Below, in pieces: positions 14,524 through 19,814 of a DNA stretch of 19,814 nt. A program made the translations under genes and the position numbers. The DNA is from CAZFAT01 sp964517075. Its GTDB lineage: Bacteria > Acidobacteriota > Vicinamibacteria > Vicinamibacterales > SCN-69-37. Numbering within the stretch: the stretch's first letter is position 1; every line of letters starts with the position of its first letter. Under the pieces are notes generated by a model. That model made no database searches and was not told the DNA's origin. It saw nothing but the letters and a program-made list of their open reading frames with translations. Where the stretch lies: positions 1 through 19,814 of the forward strand of contig CAZFAT010000071.1 of NCBI GenBank assembly GCA_964517075.1, in the 5' to 3' direction.

Positions 14524-14639
14524 TCGGAAGCTGGCGCCGGCTTCCCAACCTGTCGCCGTCGCGCGCCGTGTCTCTGCGGGGGCTTGCTCTTTTCCTGTCG
14601 CCGTGGGCAGCGCTCGGGGCTGACCGGTCGAGGCGCTGA
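14524..14639 (-). other. Leader region between toxin gene and kinase 2
   Basis: No gene is seen here. It contains a 20-base near-perfect dyad at 14526-14545 (minus strand GGAAGCCGGC/GCCAGCTTCC, one wobble pair if RNA) right beside the T-run hairpin, and two copies of CGGCGACAGG (14549-14558 and 14594-14603 on the plus-strand coordinates), 45 bases apart. The combination suggests a structured transcript. Confidence 0.35.
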
Positions 14640-15059
14640 CTACGGTCTGCCGGACCTGGTGCTGATCGTCACGAGCCGGCGCAGTCGCGCGGCGGCCTCC
14701 GTGCGGTCGATGGTCCCGGCGGCCACGTCGAGAGTCAGCGCTTCCCACGGCGGTCCATCAGGGGCTGGCTCGCGACCGTTCAGGCGCAGGAACACGAGAC
14801 ACGCGCCAAGCGCCGTGCGCTTGTTGCCGTCCACAAAGGGATGGTTGCGGCCGAGATAGAACAGATAGGCCGCCGCGACGTCCACGAGGTCGTGATACAG
14901 CGAGGCCCCGCCGAAAGTGGCACGAGGCGCGGCGACGGCGGACTCGAGCAGCGCGATCTCACGGACACCGTCCAGCCCGCCGAACCGCGTCAGTGCCTCC
15001 CGATGAATCTCCCGGACGATGTCGGTGGTCAGATGAACGCACGCATCCGCGCCGCTCAT
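14640..15059 (-). CDS. doc: Doc-family (death-on-curing) toxin
   Basis: A 139-residue Fic/Doc-fold protein with motif HPFVDGNKRTA at residues 73-83, matching the Doc consensus HxFx[D/N]xNKR. Other conserved parts are GGLDGVREIALLESAVAAP (27-45) and ASLYHDLVDVAAAYLFYLGRN (52-72). Doc toxins phosphorylate elongation factor Tu and so stop translation, reversed when the antitoxin is present. H73, the acidic D77, N79, K80 and R81 are all there, so it looks active. Its ATG overlaps the stop of the antitoxin gene by four bases (ATGA), so translation is coupled. The length is near the usual 125-135 residues. The toxin is second in the operon, the usual order. Whether it really targets EF-Tu is inferred from the family. 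Confidence 0.9.
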   Translation of the reverse strand: MSGADACVHLTTDIVREIHREALTRFGGLDGVREIALLESAVAAPRATFGGASLYHDLVDVAAAYLFYLGRNHPFVDGNKRTALGACLVFLRLNGREPAPDGPPWEALTLDVAAGTIDRTEAAARLRRLVTISTRSGRP

Positions 15060-15283
15060 GACAGCTTCTTCATCGTCTTCGCGTAGTCCTTCATCGTTTT
15101 CTTGATCACGCCGGAGACTTCTTCTGTCTCCAGCGCGCGTCGCACGGGCGTGATGGTGATGGTGCCGCCTTCGTGGACCTCCACGTTCACTTCATCCCCG
15201 GCCTTGAGGTGCGCGAGTTCGAGGAGGGCGGTGTCGAAGATGATGCCCTGCGAGTTGCCGATCTTCGTGATGCTCTTGACCAT
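15056..15283 (-). CDS. AbrB/MazE-type antitoxin
   Basis: A 75-residue protein with a SpoVT-AbrB swapped-hairpin DNA-binding domain: MVKSITKIGNSQGIIFDTAL, then LKAGDEVNVEVHEGGTITITP (MazE-like). The Lys-rich tail VIKKTMKDYAKTMKKLS is likely the flexible part that wraps the toxin. It is the first gene of the pair and overlaps the doc gene by four bases. A perfect AT-rich palindrome lies directly before its start and probably serves as its own operator. ATG at 15283 has no ribosome-binding site, which fits a leaderless transcript (see promoter entry). Classic Doc partners are Phd-type, but Doc with AbrB/MazE-type antitoxins is known. Confidence 0.88.
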   Translation of the reverse strand: MVKSITKIGNSQGIIFDTALLELAHLKAGDEVNVEVHEGGTITITPVRRALETEEVSGVIKKTMKDYAKTMKKLS

Positions 15284-15286
15284 GCG

Positions 15287-15318
15287 GTAAAACTATGTTT
15301 TACGGCCGGGTGAGTCAA
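15287..15318 (-). promoter_or_regulatory. Antitoxin-toxin promoter and palindromic operator
   Basis: On the minus strand TTGACT (15313-15318) is followed by a 17-nt spacer and TAGTTT (15290-15295). The start of transcription would fall near 15283, the first base of the antitoxin ATG. Overlapping the -10 is a perfect 7-bp inverted repeat gtaaaac-tat-gttttac (15287-15303), AT-rich within a GC-rich region. The AbrB-like antitoxin, alone or with Doc, probably binds it to repress the operon. The repeat and the hexamers are seen; binding and the start point are inferred. Confidence 0.6.
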
Positions 15319-15364
15319 GAGGGATCGGCTTGCAGCGCTTCCGCCAGGCCTGTGGGCCCGACGG

Positions 15365-15821
15365 TCACGGGACGCGCCGGTAGATGAACTTCGTGCCATC
15401 TCCGCCCCGGCCCGCTCCGGTGGCTGAGATGATCAGGCGATTCGCCGTCGATGACCAGCCGATTCGTGGACACAGGGTTCCTGCCAGTTTGCCGGGTGAT
15501 CACCAAGACGCTGCCCTCCCATCGGGCAATGACCGTAGACTCCGCCGCGTAGGGTCCCGTCCCGAACACCGTCCTGGTTGGTGAGCCATCCAGCTTGAAG
15601 ACTGCAGGAACTCGCCCTTCAGCGCCACCGACCGTCAGCGTCTTCTCGTCTTGAGTGATCACACATCCTGAACCGCACGTTGGGCCTACACCGGCGGTGC
15701 TCGGCGAAGGCTCCACCTGGATCCAGTGACCCGCAAGCCGCGTGCGCTGCGGGTCCATGGCCAACGGTGAACCCGAGAGAATGGGAAGGCCAACGATCAG
15801 TGTGAGCACGAGTGGAGACAC
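15365..15821 (-). pseudogene. Small secreted protein, frameshifted near its end
   Basis: The first frame (GTG at 15821 with GGAAAAGG about 8 nt upstream; a GTG at 15845 is also in frame) gives a signal-like hydrophobic N-terminus (VSPLVLTLIVGLPILSGSPLAM), then RLAGHWIQVEPSPSTAGVGP, CGSGCVITQDEKTLTVGG, ESTVIARWEGSVLVITRQTG and STNRLVIDGE. From about 15435 the sensible sequence continues in another frame as LIISATGAGRGGDGTKFIYRR followed by VP and a stop at 15365, while the original frame runs on as Pro/Arg/His-rich nonsense to 15315. One extra base there explains it. The fold looks like a small beta-barrel stress-type protein, but I do not recognise the family. It is either a recent pseudogene or a sequence error. 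Confidence 0.55.
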
Positions 15822-15849
15822 GCCGTCCGCCTTTTCCTGACTCACGTAG

Positions 15850-15871
15850 CCGCGGGGCTTCAGCCCCGCGG
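15850..15871. repeat. Palindrome between permease and secreted-protein genes
   Basis: A perfect 10-bp inverted repeat (ccgcggggct, loop tc, agccccgcgg), 17 bases beyond the permease stop on the far side from the gene and just upstream of the secreted-protein start. The motif CCGCGGGGCTTCAGCCCCGCGG is of the kind I recall repeated between genes in acidobacterial and planctomycete genomes. It differs in core from the GGTCGGC palindromes but shares the stem-short loop-stem form with a TTCA-like centre. Confidence 0.65.
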
Positions 15872-15888
15872 GCCGCTGACCACCGCGG

Positions 15889-18541
15889 TTAGTCGACCCT
15901 CAGTGCCTCGGTCGGCTGCAACCTGAGAGCGCGTCGTGCGGGAATGAGCGCGGCAAGGACCATGATCGTCACCGCAGCGAGTGCCGCCGCGAGAGCCGTG
16001 GTCCAGTTCCCCGCTTCGATCCCGAAGACAAAGCTCTCGAGCCATGTCGACAGCCACCGGCCGATCAGCAACCCTGCCGCGGCGCCGACAGCCGCCGCCG
16101 CGAGCGCCTCGCGCACGACGAGCCGCCGGATATGCGTGGGGCGGGCGCCAACAGCCAGACGGATGGCGATCTCGCGGGTCCGGCGGGCGACGATGAAGGT
16201 CACGATCCCGACCAGACCGGCCAGTGTGACCGCGCCGGCCGCGACCGCGAAGAACGTGAGAACCAGCGTGGCAAACGTGCGATCCCGGACGCGATCCGCC
16301 AACCGCCCGCCGACGGTCTCGACCTCGCCAATGAAGTCGTTGGCGTGCACGGCAGCGAGCGTTCGGCGAATCGGCTCGGCGAACGCGGTGGGATCGCCAG
16401 CGCCACGCACCACGTACTCGACGGTCCGAGGAATCTCACTGACCAGGTTGTAGATCTTCGGTGTTGGCGGTTCAAAGGTGAACTCGAAGACGTCCCGCAC
16501 GACGCCGACGACTTCGGCCTGGCGTTTGTCTCGAACGATGATCTGACCGAGGGGCGAGCGATTCGGACCAATGTTCCCGGGCGAAGGCCTCGTTGACCAC
16601 GACGGCTCGCCAGAGTTCGTCGCCGGAGCGCAGCACCCGGCCCTGCCGCATCGTCATGCCGGCAGCGTCAAACAATCCCGGAGCGGTGTCTTCGACAAAC
16701 GCAAAGGTCGGTACCCCGTTGACCAACACCCGGCCGCCCGCACTACCGCCACGCCTCGCCGATGCGACTTCGACGCCCGGAATGCGCCTGAGCCGTTCGA
16801 CGTCCGCCTGAACGTCGAGAACGCGTGGGGATTCCTCGCGGCCGCCGCCGTGGGGAGGCGCAACCGTCACGGTCAATGAGGTGCGATCCAGGCCAAGGTC
16901 ATACGCGTGGAGATTGGCGTAGGACTGCAGCAGCATGGCAGCACCGACCGCCAGCACGAGCGAGAGGGCCGACTGCACCCCGGTGAAGCCGATCCGGAGC
17001 CAGGTGACGGCGCGGCCACCTGCCGGCTGGGCGGGCGTGCGCAGCATCGTGAGGAGCGGCATGAGGACGACCGCGATCACAACGAGTGCGGCGAGCATCG
17101 CGAAGACGACCACACGGGCGGTAACCGCGGGCGCTCCGAGCGTCACGAACTCGGCCGGAATCACGCGCGCCGAGGCGGCGAGCGCCAGCCAGGCGATCCC
17201 GAGGCCACCCGCAGCCGACACGGCCGCCATCAGACCAAGCTCGAGCAATCGCAGACGCAGGATGTCCAGACGCGACGCGCCGAGGGCTTCCCTGGTCGCG
17301 AACTCGCGCGCCCGCCAGGCGCCACGTGCGGCGACGAGGTTGGCGACGTTGCCGGCGCAGACGAGAAGGATGAGCAGGCCCGCGCCGAGGGCCCCCATCG
17401 CAAGCGGGCGCACGCGGCGCGTCATCACCTCCGACAGCCAGTCGGCCTGGACGGCATATCGTCCGGTCGGCGGCATCATCGCGGCGAGGCTGTTCGCGGC
17501 CAGCGACGGGTCCACGCCCGGCTTGAGGCGCGCGATTACGGTGAGGGGCCGCCTGGAGGAGTAGTCTCCTTCGCCATCTGCCGTGATGGTTCGAAGTGGC
17601 CCGGTATTGAATGCACTCAGGGCTTCGATGTTCTGCTGACCCGGCTCTGGGAACAGAAACCCTTCAGGGAGCGAGCCGTCGACACGGACAGTGAGGCCAT
17701 TCTCACCAACGAGCGTGCCGGACGCGAGATCCGCTGGGATCTTTTGACGGCCCCTGGACGCCAGCACGATGGGCACGCTCGCGGTGGACGATTCGGTGAT
17801 CGACGCCTCGGGGACCGGATCGCGAGTGCCCAGCACCTGGAAGAAGTTCTCCGTGACATCGGTGACCGTCAGTGAGACGAGACCGGCGTCACTTTGAACC
17901 AATATCAAGCCTCGACCGGTGTACGCCGCCACGCCGTCGAAGAGATCGGTTCGCGATCGCCACGTCTCCAGTGTCGGCGTGGGCGGCGGAACTCCGCTTC
18001 GCCCGCCCGGCGGCAGTCCGCCTCGCCCGCCGGAAGAGCCAAGCCGAATCACGGCGAGTTCCTGCGGTCGTGCGTACGGCAGAGGCCTGAGGAAATACGG
18101 ATCCGCCAGGGCGAACATCGCCGTCGCGAGCCCAATCCCCAGCGCAAAGACCATCGCGGTCGCGGCCGACGCGCCTGGACGCAGGTGGATCGACCGCCAG
18201 GCGTGTCGTGCATCGACCAGCCATCGTCCGATCCGAGGGCTGCCTCCAGACGCGACGCGATTCAGCGATGCGGGGCGCCGGATGGAATGCCGGCGGCGCG
18301 CCAGCCGTTCGGCGATTCCGGCGCGCACGGTATCGAGGAGATTGCCGGACAGGCGCACCGCCGACGCGACCACGGATCGGCGCCGCACATCGGCCGTGAG
18401 CGTCTGCAGCAGTGCCCGGCCCTGTCGCGCCCGAAAGTCGGCCGGAAACGCAAGGACCGCCCAGCGACACATCCGCCGCACGAAGCGGCCGACGAGCCGT
18501 GCACGATCGGGGTCCAAACGTCGAAGGTCGGTGGCCGGCAT
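15889..18541 (-). pseudogene. ADOP-type MacB/FtsX permease, frameshifted
   Basis: An acidobacterial duplicated orphan permease of about 880 residues if intact. Start: ATG 18541 (MPATDLRRLDPD, AGGGGA upstream), 16 bases after padR; the frame itself is open to 18592 inside padR. Order: a soluble prefix domain, first helix (SAATAMVFALGIGLATAMFAL), a MacB periplasmic domain, three helices of the first FtsX module (LAMGALGAGLLILLVCAGNV, then REFATREALGASRLDILR), a second half (TWLRIGFTGVQSALSLVLAV, AVVVNEAFAREHW) and, after the frame change, GQIIVRDKRQAEVVGVVRDV, FFAVAAGAVTLAGLVGI, RTREIAIRLAVGARPTHIRR and PARRALRLQPTEALRVD. The break is at about 16567, where one extra T turns the family-like HWPNRSPLG into HWSESLAP. 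These permeases lack their own ATPase and their cargo is unknown. Without the last FtsX module the product is probably inactive, unless the extra base is a sequence error. Confidence 0.8.
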
Positions 18542-18557
18542 GAACGTCCCCTGATCG

Positions 18558-18914
18558 TCAGCGTCGGCGCGTGACGAGCGCCGCCTTCGCACGCTCGATC
18601 TGCGCGTCGAGCCGCGCCGCTTCCGCCTGAGCGACGCGCCGGCCGAGCCTCGTCAGCCGGTAATAGCGCCGCCGTTCGTCGTCCACGCTGGGATCCGGCC
18701 GTTCGTCCAGTTCCTCGATGAGGCTTTCATCGAGGAGCCGGTTCAACGCGCGATACAGCGATCCGGGGCGCAGGGACTCGCCGGTCCGGGATCGGACATC
18801 AGTCAGGATCGAGTAGCCATGCCGATCCTCGCCGGCCAGCGACACGAGAATCTCGAAGACGACGCTGGTGAGAGGCAGGAATGACGCGACGGGCGGCTCG
18901 CGGCGGACAGCCAT
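18558..18914 (-). CDS. PadR-family transcriptional regulator
   Basis: A 118-residue PadR-type winged-helix protein: FLPLTSVVFEILVSLAGEDRHGYSILTDV, then GESLRPGSLYRALNRLLDESLIEEL (the conserved GSLYRALNRL wing region), DDERRRYYRLTRLGRRVAQAEAARL and a short C-terminal helix. PadR proteins bind palindromic operators as dimers and often repress neighbouring genes and themselves. It lies 16 bases before the permease start with no promoter between, the standard padR-ADOP pair in Acidobacteriota, so it probably controls the permease. ATG at 18914 follows a strong promoter by a few bases. Confidence 0.92.
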   Translation of the reverse strand: MAVRREPPVASFLPLTSVVFEILVSLAGEDRHGYSILTDVRSRTGESLRPGSLYRALNRLLDESLIEELDERPDPSVDDERRRYYRLTRLGRRVAQAEAARLDAQIERAKAALVTRRR

Positions 18915-18956
18915 AGTCTCGGCGAGGTTATATTCCTAAGGAGACTATCCTGTCAA
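18913..18956 (-). promoter_or_regulatory. padR-permease promoter with inverted-repeat operator
   Basis: On the minus strand TTGACA (18951-18956, a perfect -35) is followed by an 18-nt spacer and TATAAC (18927-18932, 5 of 6). Transcription would start near 18920, leaving a leader of about six bases before the padR ATG, so the mRNA is almost leaderless. Two exact 8-bp arms, atagtctc (18913-18920) and gagactat (18941-18948), flank the -10. They form a likely PadR operator for autoregulation; one arm even overlaps the start codon. In the spacer there is also a small TCCT-A-AGGA dyad at 18934-18942. Confidence 0.75.
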
Positions 18957-18964
18957 GACTCCCC

Positions 18965-19814
18965 TCACACCACCTCCACCACGTCCGCGTAGTGACAGGC
19001 GTCCAGGTGATCGCGGCCGCCGGTGCGCGGGGCGAGCGGCGGGCGCTCGTCGAGGCACGGCCGCCGTTGGGCCTCCGTCAGTTCATGCGCGAACTTCGGA
19101 CAGCGGGTGCGGAACGTGCAGCCGGACGGCGGGTGCGCGGGGCTGGGCGGATCGCCCGGCAGCAGGATGCGGCGCCGCGCCCGTTCTTTCTGCGGATCCG
19201 GCAGGGGAATGGCCGACAGGAGCGCCTGCGTGTAGGGATGCGCCGGGCGATCGAACACCTCGTCCGTCGCGCCGATTTCCGCAAAACGTCCGAGGTACAT
19301 GACGGCGACGCGGTTGGCGACGTGCCGGACGACGGAGAGATCGTGAGCCACGAACAGGTACGACAGGCCGAGATCGGCTTTCAGCCGCTCGAGCAGGTTG
19401 ATGACGCCGGCCCGGATGGACACGTCGAGCGCCGACACGGGCTCGTCGAGGACGACGAGTTTCGGCGAGAGCGCGAGCGCGCGCGCGATGCCGATCCGCT
19501 GCCGCTGGCCACCAGAAAACGCTTGCGGATACCGGTTCGCGTGCTCCGGCCGCAGCCCCACCATCGTCAATAGCTCGCGCACCCGCGCCGCGCGATCCGC
19601 CGCGGGCACGCCGTGCGTCGAGAGCGGCTCCGCCAGAATGTCACCGACCGGCATGCGCGGATCGAGCGATGCCAGCGGGTCCTGGAACACCACCTGGACG
19701 TCGCGGCGGATCGCGAAACGGTCCGCCGCGGACAGGTCGCGCGTGTCGCGGCCGAGCACGACGACGCGGCCGCTCGCGGGTGGGGCGAGCCGCAGGATTT
19801 CCATGATGGCGGAC
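18965..19814 (-). CDS. Peptide/dipeptide ABC transporter ATP-binding protein, N-terminus outside window
   Basis: The frame is open through the right edge, so the start and the Walker A motif are outside. The ATG at 19802-19804 is internal (the preceding codons continue the frame as SAI before MEILRL). Numbering from that ATG: Q-loop VVFQDPLASLDPR (38-50), ABC signature FSGGQRQRIGIARAL (96-110), Walker B LVVLDE (116-121), SALDVS (124-129) and switch His H154 (FVAHDLSVV). The C-terminus has the oligopeptide-transporter extension: RPAHPYTQALLSAIPLPDP, LPGDPPSP and Cys-containing GCTFRTRCPKF...CHYAD. This is a DppF/OppF-like ATPase energising peptide import. The gene stops 9 bases before the padR promoter -35. 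The substrate-binding protein at 10403-12115 belongs to the same transporter class but is 7 kb away. Confidence 0.92.
   Translation of the reverse strand, partial: SAIMEILRLAPPASGRVVVLGRDTRDLSAADRFAIRRDVQVVFQDPLASLDPRMPVGDILAEPLSTHGVPAADRAARVRELLTMVGLRPEHANRYPQAFSGGQRQRIGIARALALSPKLVVLDEPVSALDVSIRAGVINLLERLKADLGLSYLFVAHDLSVVRHVANRVAVMYLGRFAEIGATDEVFDRPAHPYTQALLSAIPLPDPQKERARRRILLPGDPPSPAHPPSGCTFRTRCPKFAHELTEAQRRPCLDERPPLAPRTGGRDHLDACHYADVVEVV

Noticed and set aside
14500..14560. Minus-strand stretch resembling part of a cobalamin riboswitch (GGGAAGCCGGCG..., GGAGACC)
   Set aside because: The conserved inner core of that class (CCGCAAC-type element and B12 box) is missing and the downstream gene is a histidine kinase. 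Similarity is limited to short GC-rich motifs, so I only report a generic structured leader.

Overview
The window reads as a chromosomal segment of a high-GC soil-type bacterium, most likely an acidobacterium close to the Vicinamibacteria. This is inferred from content, not from a marker gene. The main clues are a PadR regulator followed by a very large MacB/FtsX-type permease (the 'acidobacterial duplicated orphan permease' arrangement), a Ser/Thr kinase fused to a PD40-type beta-propeller, a Tat-exported sugar-isomerase-like protein with Gly/Arg-rich inserts, and two PAS hybrid histidine kinases. No rRNA, tRNA, CRISPR array, prophage or intact insertion sequence was seen.

Layout. 1-403: end of a P1/DmpA-type peptidase (+). 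404-735: a short leader and a 40-residue membrane protein (+). 748-2079 (-): an exported methyltransferase, then a decayed secreted-protein gene and a possible outer-membrane-protein stub. 2243-2844 (-): an HPF/RaiA plus cold-shock-domain protein broken by a frameshift. About 3070-3141 (+): a permease C-terminal relic. 3159-5849 (-): the receptor-like Ser/Thr kinase. About 6000-6430 (-): a PRPP-synthetase relic. 6579-7346 (+): an SDR dehydrogenase. 7357-8925 (-): PAS hybrid kinase 1. 9024-10229 (-): the sugar-isomerase-like protein. 10403-12115 (-): a peptide-type ABC substrate-binding lipoprotein. 12259-12849 (+): a secreted protein of unknown function. 12846-14465 (-): PAS hybrid kinase 2. 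14640-15283 (-): a Doc toxin with an AbrB/MazE-type antitoxin. 15365-15821 (-): a frameshifted secreted protein. 15889-18914 (-): padR and the frameshifted permease. 18965 to the window end (-): a peptide ABC transporter ATPase, cut by the window edge.

The genes do not form one pathway. The real operon-like units are antitoxin-toxin (4-nt overlap), padR-permease (16-nt gap) and methyltransferase-decayed gene (4-nt gap). The rest looks like accessory content with signalling genes, intergenic palindromes and an unusual number of broken genes: five frameshifted or deleted loci beside long intact ones.

No large undescribed multi-gene system is evident. The best leads are a predicted three-way-junction leader that would bury the ribosome-binding site of the 40-residue membrane protein (486-565), a hairpin-rich leader before kinase 2 (14488-14603), an apparently leaderless antitoxin promoter with a perfect palindrome, and a family of intergenic palindromes with a GGTCGGC core.
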